IMG/VR virus record: IMGVR_UViG_3300021964_000287
Location: 1-32,026 of that record
Source of the DNA: a virus
DNA length: 32,026 bases
Reading direction: 5' to 3' (one strand)
In this document: positions 8,406 through 16,078 of the stretch, one piece after another
Layout: every line of letters begins with the position of its first letter
Position numbering within the stretch: position 1 is the stretch's first letter
The notes under the pieces: generated by a model
Database searches by the model: none
What the model was told of the DNA's origin: nothing
Seen by the model: only the letters and a program-made list of their open reading frames with translations
Program-made: the position numbers and the translations under genes

Positions 8406-9069
8406 ATGTAAGTTTGGTTTCTTTACCGTATTTGGCAACATAATCTGCTAACAGTTTAAAGGTTGTGACTTTGCCTGTAAGAAGTTTGTCCTGTTCCTCT
8501 TCACCTATTTTTGGAACTTCTATTACAGATATAGGTTGTAATTTACCATAATGGACTAAATTTTTAGAATCTAATGTATTTAAAAGTGTATCTATTTTGT
8601 CTTTACTTAAATTTTGTAATGCAATTTTACCTGCCATAGCAATCCATTTAAAAGCCTCTGAATTCTCTGATTCATCATTTGCACCTTTTATAATTTCTGG
8701 TGTGATTTTACCTTGCAGTTCTGGATAATTATTTAAATTGTCTACAATGTATTTTCCTATTTCATCTTCATCATTGCTAATACTTTGTAGATGGCTTCCA
8801 GAAAATTTAAAAATATATCCTGTTTTATCTGGGAATTGGTTTCTATGCATCAATGTGTATCTATAAGCCTGGCCTAAATCCTTTGTTATATAAACTCCGT
8901 CTTTCATAGGAGCAAATTCGGGCTCGGTTTTATATTTCTGCTCTACCCATTTATCATCATATGCTAAACCATTTTTCATAATAAGTTCAGCACCTTTCTT
9001 AGATGGTGTTCCATGATACCATGTTTCTTCTTTTTGAGTAGTTGGTGCTACTATTTCAAATATCTTCAT
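8404..9069 (-). CDS. ADP-ribosyltransferase-like (H-Y type) protein, 221 aa
   Basis: The N-terminal half matches the general pattern of the diphtheria-toxin/PARP-like ADP-ribosyltransferase fold. It has WYHGTPSKKGAELIMKNGL (17-35), with H19 in the NAD-binding HGT motif, then DGVYITKDLGQAYRYTL (57-73), with GVYIT and the A-x-x-Y helix. A later strand LQPISVIEV (177-185) could complete the fold. No clear catalytic glutamate can be assigned, so activity is uncertain; a related RNA 2'-phosphotransferase-like or inactive member is the alternative. T4 packages the ADP-ribosyltransferase Alt and injects it to modify host RNA polymerase; late expression between gp4 and gp16 would suit a similar role (inference). 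The ATG overlaps the gp4 stop (ATGA), with little Shine-Dalgarno, so it is probably coupled. Confidence 0.55.
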   Translation of the reverse strand: MKIFEIVAPTTQKEETWYHGTPSKKGAELIMKNGLAYDDKWVEQKYKTEPEFAPMKDGVYITKDLGQAYRYTLMHRNQFPDKTGYIFKFSGSHLQSISNDEDEIGKYIVDNLNNYPELQGKITPEIIKGANDESENSEAFKWIAMAGKIALQNLSKDKIDTLLNTLDSKNLVHYGKLQPISVIEVPKIGEEEQDKLLTGKVTTFKLLADYVAKYGKETKLT

Positions 9070-9536
9070 TTGATTCTTTTCTTAGCAACACGTTGTTTTT
9101 TATTACGAGGTTTTTTGTTAGAGAAGATCTGATCCTCGTTGATGACTTTAAAACGTATGCCTTTTCTGCCACACCATTCTTGTGCCGCAGTCCATTTGGC
9201 GGCATTGATGGCTGTTTGTATTTTTTGTCCTGTAGTTCTAGCATTTTCTAATGTGGTTTGATTAGCAGGTTTTATTTCAATAAGCTCTACATGTTGAGCG
9301 CCATTTTTATCTGTATACTGTACCATAAAGTCAGGCACATAGTTATGATACTTTCCGTCCATAGGACTTCTGTAAGGTATTTTGATATTCTCACTTGCCC
9401 ACTTAGTAATGTTTGGATGATTGTCGCACATTCGCATAAATGCCAATTCCCAACTACTTCTGTATGTAGGACTTTTACCGCCAACAAATTTATTGGCATT
9501 TAAAATTTCGTATTTTCCTGATGCAAATTTGGCCAT
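9066..9536 (-). CDS. gp4: Head completion protein gp4
   Basis: 156 aa, the size of T4 gp4 (about 150). The N-terminus MAKFASGKYEILN followed by TYRSSWELAFMRMCDNHPNI and TKWASENIKIPY matches my memory of T4 gp4 closely. Family members have a restriction-endonuclease/TnsA-like core; the corresponding residues here are E30, D69 (VPDF), E87 and K89 (IEIKP). The protein acts on the filled head before tail joining. The lysine/arginine-rich tail (about 140-156) is probably DNA-binding. ATG at 9536 lies 5 bases after CATAAATA. Confidence 0.9.
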   Translation of the reverse strand: MAKFASGKYEILNANKFVGGKSPTYRSSWELAFMRMCDNHPNITKWASENIKIPYRSPMDGKYHNYVPDFMVQYTDKNGAQHVELIEIKPANQTTLENARTTGQKIQTAINAAKWTAAQEWCGRKGIRFKVINEDQIFSNKKPRNKKQRVAKKRIK

Positions 9537-9541
9537 ATCAG

Positions 9542-9549
9542 TATTTATG
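9542..9549 (-). promoter_or_regulatory. Late promoter octamer CATAAATA, leaderless spacing (gp4)
   Basis: CATAAATA, then CTGAT, then the gp4 ATG. The octamer contains the TAA stop codon (9547-9545) of the upstream 144-aa gene. Confidence 0.8.
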
Positions 9550-9979
9550 GCTGTATGATAGAACTAAGTTTACTGCGTGAATTTAATGTAGGTGTTTTTA
9601 AATCGATTCTGTTACCAGCAGGTCTAAAAGAATTTACTGCCGCATAAGCATCTACACTTAACTTTAATGAATTTTCGTTCATTTCAAAATATGTTGTAGG
9701 ATGTAGGTTTTGAACTTCTGCTACTTTTATAAGTACTCTGGCCATTGCTAGAGCATTAGACTTTTTAAATCCTATTGCTTGTAATTTGGTTTCTATTACA
9801 CTTAATGTACTAGGATCTATTGGGGTATCTTTGGGTGCGGCAATTTCTGCCAAAATTTCTGAACTTGCTTCAGGTAAAGGAAATTTAATACTTGCATTAT
9901 CAATATAAGCAACTAAAGTACCCTGGGTAATTTTGTATTGTACTTCACCACCAAATGTATTGTACATAGAAGTTGACAT
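9545..9979 (-). CDS. Unknown protein in the baseplate/head operon, 144 aa
   Basis: No family recognised. The N-terminal part (GEVQYKITQGTLVAYIDNAS) looks beta-rich; the middle (about 40-95) is helical (LSVIETKLQAIGFKKSNALAMA is part of it); the C-terminus is polar and probably extended. No signal, membrane or catalytic motif. The start overlaps the ACP stop (TAATG) with GAGG about 11 bases upstream, so it is translated with the ACP and the tube-like baseplate protein. A minor tail or baseplate component is plausible only from context. Confidence 0.7.
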   Translation of the reverse strand: MSTSMYNTFGGEVQYKITQGTLVAYIDNASIKFPLPEASSEILAEIAAPKDTPIDPSTLSVIETKLQAIGFKKSNALAMARVLIKVAEVQNLHPTTYFEMNENSLKLSVDAYAAVNSFRPAGNRIDLKTPTLNSRSKLSSIIQP

Positions 9980-10197
9980 TACGCATAGTCCTCAATATAT
10001 TGTTTAATTGCTTTTACAGTAATTAATACTTCAGTGTCTTCGTCTGGTATTTCAATGTCATATTCTGTTTCAAATGCCATTATAAGCTCAACTATATGCA
10101 ATGAGTCTGCTCCTAAGTCATCTATAAGGTGTGCATCATCCACAACTTTATCAATACTTATGTCTAAATGATCTGCTATAATTTTTTGTACTGACAT
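9979..10197 (-). CDS. acpP: Acyl carrier protein
   Basis: A complete 72-aa acyl carrier protein. The four-helix signature is intact: DDLGADSLHIVELIMAFE with S32 in DSL as the 4'-phosphopantetheine attachment site, then EYDIEIPDEDTE and a final helix. It is strongly acidic and closely resembles bacterial fatty-acid ACP, so host holo-ACP synthase could probably load it. ACPs carry acyl or aminoacyl groups for lipid, lipoyl or natural-product synthesis. Both ends overlap neighbours by one base (TAATG), locking it between a tube-like baseplate protein and the 144-aa unknown. No ketosynthase or acyltransferase is seen in the window. It may work with host enzymes, act as a decoy, or serve in assembly. 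Confidence 0.93.
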   Translation of the reverse strand: MSVQKIIADHLDISIDKVVDDAHLIDDLGADSLHIVELIMAFETEYDIEIPDEDTEVLITVKAIKQYIEDYA

Positions 10198-11417
10198 TAT
10201 TCTGAACCTCTGGTAGGAGCATCTGATACATTTTCTGTCTTTTTAAGTAATTCTCGTTCAACTACTGATAATGAATAATTCTTGACTGCATCTCCCACAT
10301 CATTACCTGTTAATTTTGCCATAATGGCTGTGGTTAATAATGATTTACCTGTAAACTCATTTGGATTTTGTGAGAATGGTAAATCTATAGCATCATAAGT
10401 TCCTTTAGTAGGTTTAGTCCCTTTGCTGGATTTTCCTTCGGAATCAGGTTGTTTTTTGCTATCTGTTTCTCCGCTATCTGTCGACACATCAGACTTATTT
10501 TTATCTGTTTCTGTGGGTTTATCTTCTTGCTTTGTCTGAGCTTGTGGTTGTGCTGTTCTAAGTCTGGTACCAGGTCCTGAGTTTTCATAATTACCCAAAA
10601 ACTCCATATCCATACCATCATCTATTATGCCTAATGGTTTTACTAATACTTCATCACTAGCAAAATTAAGTCCCACAACATTTTCAAATCTATCTAGATC
10701 TACACCTGATAAATCAAAATTAGCAACATCAAATGTTGTAAAGTTTTCATAATCTATACTCATATTGAACTCTACAAATTCGTTCGCACTATAATCCATG
10801 TCGCCAAAACTAAAGGAATTTATTAATGGCCCAGTTAAACTGTATTGTACACCTTTGCCACCATGATACATAATAATATCTATTCTTTCAAAAAACTGTT
10901 TATTGCGTTGTAAATTTAGTCCTGCCTCACCACTTTTAAATGATGTACCCCCAAACCCACTACCTTTTTGGTTTTCTATGGAAGCATTGGTATTCATTTT
11001 GATATCTCTATCACCTGATACATTTTTATTTCTTGGATTCATAAATAGATAAGAAAAATATCTCATCAATACCTGTAGCCATTCATTATTAAGTGTATCA
11101 AATACGCGGATTTCAATAGGCTGATATTCAACACCAGTTATTGCTATCTTTTTCTTGTTATATTGATTTTTGACAATATTTTTAAATTGTACTGTAGGTA
11201 ATGTAGCATTTCTTACTAAACTTGAAATGTTAGTCTTAAATGTATGGTTTTCCATATCTAGAAAAGACGCCAAGTCTCTGTTAAAAACAAAGTTCACGTA
11301 TCCTTCAAATTTAATACGTGGGGGATTGACGTCAGGTCTAAATCGGTAATTATTACGGAAGTCTCTGGCGTAGAAATTACTTTTAGTGTTTTTACCTAAA
11401 AATTTAAGAAAATTCAT
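10197..11417 (-). CDS. Tail-tube-like baseplate protein (gp54/gp48 type)
   Basis: A 406-aa probable baseplate protein that caps or initiates the tail tube. Residues about 30-245 have the layout of tube-fold proteins: VRNATLPTVQFKNIVKNQY, a long beta hairpin, and INSFSFGDMDYSANEFVEFN, which parallels the corresponding NVDYSDGDYATNEQV segment of gp19 encoded just upstream. T4 gp54 and gp48 share the tube fold and are 320-364 aa. The extra length here is a low-complexity polar linker (about 290-345, rich in Lys, Asp, Ser, Thr, Pro) and a helical C-terminus. The start has GAGAGG about 11 bases upstream, 33 bases after gp19. I cannot decide between gp48 and gp54. Confidence 0.6.
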   Translation of the reverse strand: MNFLKFLGKNTKSNFYARDFRNNYRFRPDVNPPRIKFEGYVNFVFNRDLASFLDMENHTFKTNISSLVRNATLPTVQFKNIVKNQYNKKKIAITGVEYQPIEIRVFDTLNNEWLQVLMRYFSYLFMNPRNKNVSGDRDIKMNTNASIENQKGSGFGGTSFKSGEAGLNLQRNKQFFERIDIIMYHGGKGVQYSLTGPLINSFSFGDMDYSANEFVEFNMSIDYENFTTFDVANFDLSGVDLDRFENVVGLNFASDEVLVKPLGIIDDGMDMEFLGNYENSGPGTRLRTAQPQAQTKQEDKPTETDKNKSDVSTDSGETDSKKQPDSEGKSSKGTKPTKGTYDAIDLPFSQNPNEFTGKSLLTTAIMAKLTGNDVGDAVKNYSLSVVERELLKKTENVSDAPTRGSE

Positions 11418-11450
11418 ACCAGAGTTACCTCTCTACCTAAACTATACGGA

Positions 11451-12089
11451 TTATACTCCGACTGTAGTTCCGGTGTCAACTGTATCTGGGAATGGGTTTC
11501 CTGCTACTGTTCTACCGTTGATATCGTTATCACCTTCATAATGTGTTGCGTTATCATAACGTATCTGCATAGTAACTGTTACTTGCTCGTTTGTAGCATA
11601 GTCACCGTCACTGTAGTCTACGTTAGTTAAGAAACATCCTTCCAAGAACCAAACTTCAGTTGCTCCAGCATTAACACCATCTAATACTTCAATTTGCAAA
11701 TCAAACTTATAGTCTGAACCTGCGGCTGGAGTAGTTTGTTGGAAATGGTTAACCTGTCTTTGGACTTGTGAACCTACAGATTTTGCTACCTGGTTGGTTA
11801 TGTCGTCCCTTACAACTACTGAAATTTGCTCCCAAGCATGTTTACCTTGTAGGTAACTTCTTGAGTTATAACTATCAATAATTATTTCTTCATAAGTAAT
11901 TTTAGGTCTAGTAACGTTTTGTACGTTTTGAGTCAATATTTTTGCCTCTGGTGAACCACCAAAGTTGTTTAAAAAACTAACCCTAAATCTATACTTCAGT
12001 TTCGGCATTAAAATACCGGAACCAGTTGCACCCGTTACCGGAACTCCAAACTTACTTTTGGTTTCGTTTGTTGCACTTGATACTGCCAT
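11451..12089 (-). CDS. gp19: Tail tube protein gp19
   Basis: 212 aa; T4 gp19 is about 163 aa. This is the subunit that stacks into the inner tail tube. Typical segments: LMPKLKYRFRVSFLNNFGG near the start, VQNVTRPKITYEEIIIDSYN, WEQISVVVRDDI, and the late EGCFLTNVDYSDGDYATNEQ strand pair. It follows gp18 in T4 order, except that a small cassette sits between them. The start has AGGAG, and a late octamer 32 bases upstream gives a leader of roughly 25 bases. The Shine-Dalgarno lies inside a short hairpin. Confidence 0.92.
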   Translation of the reverse strand: MAVSSATNETKSKFGVPVTGATGSGILMPKLKYRFRVSFLNNFGGSPEAKILTQNVQNVTRPKITYEEIIIDSYNSRSYLQGKHAWEQISVVVRDDITNQVAKSVGSQVQRQVNHFQQTTPAAGSDYKFDLQIEVLDGVNAGATEVWFLEGCFLTNVDYSDGDYATNEQVTVTMQIRYDNATHYEGDNDINGRTVAGNPFPDTVDTGTTVGV

Positions 12090-12092
12090 ATT

Positions 12093-12105
12093 GTTCTCCT
12101 AGAAC
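12093..12105 (-). promoter_or_regulatory. Hairpin enclosing the gp19 ribosome-binding site
   Basis: In the mRNA GTTCT-AGG-AGAAC forms a 5-bp stem with a 3-base loop that contains part of the AGGAG. It is short, and may only modestly slow initiation for a protein needed in many copies. Confidence 0.35.
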
Positions 12106-12120
12106 TAAATTATATGCAAA

Positions 12121-12128
12121 TATTTATC
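12121..12128 (-). promoter_or_regulatory. Late promoter octamer GATAAATA (gp19)
   Basis: GATAAATA 32 bases before the gp19 ATG. It gives gp19 and the downstream baseplate/ACP genes their own late start after the terminator at 12172-12198. Confidence 0.8.
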
Positions 12129-12171
12129 ATTTCTAGCAGAAAATTATTAACAAGTGTTTTAATAAAGTCAT

Positions 12172-12198
12172 AAAAAAAGGGCAATTAAATGCCCTTTT
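12172..12198 (-). terminator. Rho-independent terminator after the 195-aa cassette gene
   Basis: Minus-strand stem AAAAGGGCA / TGCCCTTTT (9 bp perfect, 6-base loop) ending in a run of seven T. It lies 15 bases past the stop of the cassette gene and before the gp19 promoter. Confidence 0.9.
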
Positions 12199-12213
12199 AA
12201 ATGCTTTTTCTCC

Positions 12214-12798
12214 CTATGCTGACTCTTTTATTCTGTTTACAGCAAGGTCACTTCCATCTATAATGTCTGTGATGTCTGTAAATCCGTATGACTCAACTAT
12301 GTAGTATCTTGTTTCAGGAATAATATCATCTAAATCCATTACTTCGTAACCAATTTGTGGTTGCTCAGCAATAATATCACCTACTGATAATGAGTGCATG
12401 TCTCTAAACGTTACTTGCTCGCCGTCTTTTCTAGTGATTGTTTTCATTACATAGTTTGATACATGTTTATCAAATACAATATCTTCACCTGTTTCTTCAT
12501 TTAGATAACACTGGTTAAGAATTGACATAACTTCGTTTTTACTTTTTACAGTATAATCTATATTATCACCCTGTGTGAGTCCACAAAATCTACCGTCTAC
12601 TTCACATACTTTTGTGTAGTGTGAGAAGAATTCGGATTTAAAGTTAATTTTTCTGTCATCGCCTCTGCCATGCATTGTTTCCATTTTTGCATGATATAGT
12701 GGATATTTTTTAGCGGCGCCTGTGTGTCCGCCTTCGTTTGAATTGACGTAATCGTGTATTTCGTCAGTAACTTTGATTTGATAAATGTTGTATTGCAT
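12214..12798 (-). CDS. Early-type cassette gene between gp18 and gp19, unknown function, 194 aa
   Basis: Not recognised. The protein is hydrophilic with mixed helix and strand, no membrane segment, and aromatic or charged stretches such as MQYNIYQIKVTDEIHDYVN at the start and EVMDLDDIIPETRYYIVESY near the end. I start it at 12798 because GGGAG lies 8 bases upstream; the upstream ATG at 12813 would put that site inside the coding region. It has its own sigma70-type promoter and terminator and lies between two late structural genes, so it is regulated separately from them, like a cargo gene. An early host-takeover role is possible but unsupported by motifs. Confidence 0.75.
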   Translation of the reverse strand: MQYNIYQIKVTDEIHDYVNSNEGGHTGAAKKYPLYHAKMETMHGRGDDRKINFKSEFFSHYTKVCEVDGRFCGLTQGDNIDYTVKSKNEVMSILNQCYLNEETGEDIVFDKHVSNYVMKTITRKDGEQVTFRDMHSLSVGDIIAEQPQIGYEVMDLDDIIPETRYYIVESYGFTDITDIIDGSDLAVNRIKESA

Positions 12799-12834
12799 AA
12801 ATTTGACTCCCATCTTTTTATTTAATATACAACT

Positions 12835-12862
12835 AGTATAGCAGATTTTGTGATATTGTCAA
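12835..12862 (-). promoter_or_regulatory. Sigma70-type (early) promoter for the cassette gene
   Basis: TTGACA (12862-12857), 16-bp spacer, TATACT (12840-12835). The same CTTGACA...GCTATACT arrangement precedes the 74-aa gene at 19194. Confidence 0.82.
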
Positions 12863-12875
12863 GCCTTTTAGTCAT

Positions 12876-12903
12876 AAAAAAAGGCGCCTAAAAGACGCCT
12901 TTT
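12876..12903 (-). terminator. Rho-independent terminator after gp18
   Basis: Minus-strand stem AAAAGGCGTC / GGCGCCTTTT (10 bp with one U-G pair, 5-base loop) followed by more T, 15 bases past the gp18 stop. It separates sheath transcription from the early cassette. Confidence 0.9.
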
Positions 12904-12918
12904 AATAAGTTTTTTAAC

Positions 12919-15675
12919 CTATGCTGTTGAGCCCAAAGTGTTTTGGATTCTGATCGGTATGTAAATAAACTCTACTGCTTTCACTGGTTGTACAGCGATA
13001 TCAATGTATAGTTCGTTTCTATCGATTCTAGCCGCGGTGTTATTTGTTGTGTCACAAACTGTAACAAAGTCAAACAATCCACGTTGTTGTACTAACTGAG
13101 CTAGTAATCTGTCTACAACTACCTTAGCATTTGCTCTTGTAACCTCATCATTTGGTTCAAACAAGAATGGTTTTACTGCATCATCAAGTTGTTCTCTGAT
13201 GTAAATAACCAATCTTGAAACATTAACTCTGTCCAATGCACTTGATACTGAGTTAAGTGTTTTCTGACCAAATACTGCAATTCCTCTGCCTGGGAAGTTT
13301 CCAATTGGGTTAATTTTGTTAAGGTAAAGACTGTCTCTTTGTCCTTCACTTAAACTAACTGTTTGGAATTCTCCAGTAGTTGCATCTAGGTAACCGGTAG
13401 AAGTAGCATTATTAACTGTACCTCTTTGGAAACCTGCTGGTGCAAACCATGGGAAAGCAACTGAGTCATTAAATGCAATAGTTCTCAAAGCCATATGTGA
13501 AGCAGGAACCATGATAGTTGTACCATCTAGGTTAGTTGATAATCCGTGTGGATAATAAACTGCCGCTTGTGATGATGCACTAACAAGTCCATCTTCACCA
13601 TTTTCACTTGCTACAGCATTATTGGTTGCCCAATTTTGAGTACTTGTTGCGTCTGCGGATAGTCTTAATGGAGCATCTGCAATACAAAAGACGGTGTCTT
13701 TTCTATTAACACTTAAAGCCAACATTTCGTCTAAACATTCAGTATATCCTGGAGTAGAACAAATATTAAATCTGTTTGTCTCATTAAGGATTTCTTGGTT
13801 AGCAGTTAATGTGGCCTGCATAGCAGTTACAATAACTTTACGTTGAGCTTTACGCATCATGTATGGTGAACCATCAGTTTTATTACCTGAGTAGTCTTTC
13901 CATAAACTATTTGTTGCATCGTACTGTTTAACGTTTCCAACTGAAGCCATTTTATTCCATGCTAACATACCACTTGGGTATAATGCCGCATTTGGAAGAC
14001 CGTTTGCTGTTGATATTAAACTACTTGTACTACTTGATCTAAAGTCTGCAAAAATGATGCCATCACTAGTAACTTGGTCTGCATTGTCTACCAATACCCA
14101 AGTACTTGATGCTGATCTTTTATAGATTTTAGGGAAGTTTTCTAAGTCACTGCTGTCGATCCATAAATCACCAGTTGATAGTCCTGTTGAGCCATCACTC
14201 TGTGTTGTAGGAGCCGAAGCGGAAAACTGTACATCATTTGAGTACGTTGCCCATGTACCTGCATTTTGATATAACATATCAATATTAGTATTAGCAACAT
14301 TATTATCGTACCATAATGTACCTTCCACAGCAGGTCCTGTAATTGCTGTATCTTTTGCTTCGTAACTTAATGCTTTAAAATTACTAGTTGTTCCAACTGT
14401 TAAGTTAAGGTCTGATGGGTCATATCCTGCAACGTTACCTGCTGTTAAGCCAATATCTTTACCATCTGAAGTAGTAATTGTAACTTTACCATCAACATTA
14501 CTTGCACTTGCTGTTGTTGAACTAATTCCTGTTGCACCATTAATACTTGCAACTATTTCATCTACTGATACTGAACTTACGTTTGCACCTGTAAATGTTA
14601 CTGGAATATCTGCCGCACCATTAATACTTAAATTAATAGATACTTTACTAGCATGTGTACTAAAGTCTTGGCCGTCAGCCAATGCAGTTGAACTTGCTAC
14701 TGAATTTGTAGCACTTCCGTTATGCCTTTTTAATGTTAGACTTGCTGTTGCTCCGCCGTCTGCCCATAAATCACCAATTACTGGAGATGTATATGTATTT
14801 GCATAAACAACACTTGAGTCTTCTTCCATAACAACACTATCAGTTGTAAAACTGCTTGTTGTAGTTGAGTACTCTTTTACAATAATATTTGAACCATTGT
14901 TAGATGCTGTTTCTTGTAAGAACACATCAGCAGTTGCTAATGCTCCACCACCACTTTTTAATGTAGGTATTGCTAAATGAGTTGCAAACTGGAAGTCACC
15001 TGCTGATCCTGGAACAGCACTTGCCCAGTTACTTGATCCCACGTTATACCAAACACCACTGATTTTTTCATAAAAATCAATTGTGGATTTAGTTGCACCG
15101 GCATTTGTAAAGTAAGTTACGGCAAAATCACCGTTTGTACCAAAAGCCGCTTTAGGGAAACCTGTACCTGAATCTGTTTCAGATGCAGAAGGTTTTTTAA
15201 CTGTTTGTAATACCCATGCAGAACCATCATAACGTTTTAGTCCCCATGTAGTTAAACTTGTGTCTAACCAGTAGGCTCCGTTTGCTGGTGATTTTGTTGG
15301 TATTGTTGAACTTGCATCAAGTTCATTTAAGTCAACGTCTGCTCTTAGTACATAGGCTCTGTTTGCGATGCCTAGGAAACTATAAGCGGCCAGTAGACCG
15401 TATTCATTCTGTTCTGCGCCATGTAAAGGTGTAGCACCACTTGTTTTAAAGACTGGATTACCAAAGTTCTGTAGTAATTCTCTTTGTGAAGTGATTTGAT
15501 ACAATTTACCGGCAGTTGCTGATGTTGTATATGCGGCTGTTGATGTTCCGTCTGGGGCCTTTTTGTCTTGTGCAGTTGCAATCACTATTAAAGGGACTGA
15601 ACCAGCACCAGCGGCCGCGTAAAACGATTCATCTGATACACTTATACTTACACCAGGGCTTATTAATGTTGCCAT
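12919..15675 (-). CDS. gp18: Tail sheath protein gp18 with surface insertions
   Basis: The 918-aa contractile sheath subunit; T4 gp18 is 659 aa. The N-terminus MATLISPGVSISVSDES and the C-terminal domain (about 600-918, with VVDRLLAQLVQQRGLFDFV and VEFIYIPIRIQNTLG) are the conserved sheath core. The middle (about 125-600) is a large insertion with several short aromatic units of the type GDLWxD...ydGsxW (near 131-155, 301-320, 451-477, 502-529) and one domain (about 345-412, LSINGAADIPVTF ... DGKVTITTSDGKDIGL) resembling the flagellin/hook IN motif. These probably face outwards. The start has AGGAG and the leader begins at a late octamer. A terminator follows. Confidence 0.93.
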   Translation of the reverse strand: MATLISPGVSISVSDESFYAAAGAGSVPLIVIATAQDKKAPDGTSTAAYTTSATAGKLYQITSQRELLQNFGNPVFKTSGATPLHGAEQNEYGLLAAYSFLGIANRAYVLRADVDLNELDASSTIPTKSPANGAYWLDTSLTTWGLKRYDGSAWVLQTVKKPSASETDSGTGFPKAAFGTNGDFAVTYFTNAGATKSTIDFYEKISGVWYNVGSSNWASAVPGSAGDFQFATHLAIPTLKSGGGALATADVFLQETASNNGSNIIVKEYSTTTSSFTTDSVVMEEDSSVVYANTYTSPVIGDLWADGGATASLTLKRHNGSATNSVASSTALADGQDFSTHASKVSINLSINGAADIPVTFTGANVSSVSVDEIVASINGATGISSTTASASNVDGKVTITTSDGKDIGLTAGNVAGYDPSDLNLTVGTTSNFKALSYEAKDTAITGPAVEGTLWYDNNVANTNIDMLYQNAGTWATYSNDVQFSASAPTTQSDGSTGLSTGDLWIDSSDLENFPKIYKRSASSTWVLVDNADQVTSDGIIFADFRSSSTSSLISTANGLPNAALYPSGMLAWNKMASVGNVKQYDATNSLWKDYSGNKTDGSPYMMRKAQRKVIVTAMQATLTANQEILNETNRFNICSTPGYTECLDEMLALSVNRKDTVFCIADAPLRLSADATSTQNWATNNAVASENGEDGLVSASSQAAVYYPHGLSTNLDGTTIMVPASHMALRTIAFNDSVAFPWFAPAGFQRGTVNNATSTGYLDATTGEFQTVSLSEGQRDSLYLNKINPIGNFPGRGIAVFGQKTLNSVSSALDRVNVSRLVIYIREQLDDAVKPFLFEPNDEVTRANAKVVVDRLLAQLVQQRGLFDFVTVCDTTNNTAARIDRNELYIDIAVQPVKAVEFIYIPIRIQNTLGSTA

Positions 15676-15722
15676 AATGTTTTCTCCTGTAATTTATATT
15701 AGTACTAATAATATAGTAATAG

Positions 15723-15730
15723 TATTTATC
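15723..15730 (-). promoter_or_regulatory. Late promoter octamer GATAAATA (gp18)
   Basis: GATAAATA 47 bases before the gp18 ATG. The predicted leader of about 42 bases carries a perfect 14-bp palindrome (TATTAGTACTAATA, 15710-15697) and then AGGAG. Confidence 0.8.
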
Positions 15731-15760
15731 AGAATCCTGTATTTTTGTGTATTTAAGAGT

Positions 15761-15780
15761 ATTAGGCTGTATTAGGCTGT
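15761..15780. repeat. 10-bp direct repeat, two copies
   Basis: attaggctgt occurs twice in tandem between the kinase stop and the gp18 promoter. No function is evident; it may be replication slippage. Confidence 0.7.
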
Positions 15781-15781
15781 A

Positions 15782-16078
15782 TTATACTAATTTAAGAGGC
15801 TCTTTAAATTCGCCTGTTCGCCAATCCCTAATTTGTTCTACTTGCTTGGCTAGGTCTTCGAGGGTGCCATTATTGTTAATAATGTAATCAACTGGGTAGC
15901 CTGCCCAATTCCATTCACTTTCGTGTACGTCTCTGTATTTTGTTGTCATAATTTTTCTATGTACAACGTTTTCATGTGCCGTTTTTGCTGTTTCAAACCA
16001 TTCAGGTAATTCCCCACGTTGCACCCAAATAAGCACACCGCCCATTTCTTTTATAAGATCTAACTCGTTTCTAAATCT
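15782..16078 (-). CDS. dNMP kinase, C-terminal fragment (frameshifted from 16060-16443)
   Basis: This frame continues the kinase of the adjoining feature. From 16078 it reads RFRNELDLIKEMGGVLIWVQ and runs to the TAA at 15782 (98 aa). VVSD-x-RF-NE followed by M/G-G-V-x-I-x-V-x-R is the usual run of dNMP kinases, so the two pieces are one gene split by a single missing base. If the fragment is translated on its own, the first ATG is at 16045 (87 aa), but it has no good Shine-Dalgarno and would lack the P-loop. Later parts include YPVDYIINNNGTLEDLAKQV, the family's typical end. Confidence 0.75.
   Translation of the reverse strand, partial: RFRNELDLIKEMGGVLIWVQRGELPEWFETAKTAHENVVHRKIMTTKYRDVHESEWNWAGYPVDYIINNNGTLEDLAKQVEQIRDWRTGEFKEPLKLV

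Noticed and set aside
9056-9503. Several long frames overlapping gp4 on both strands
   Set aside because: gp4 is recognisable by sequence along its whole length; the others have no family features.
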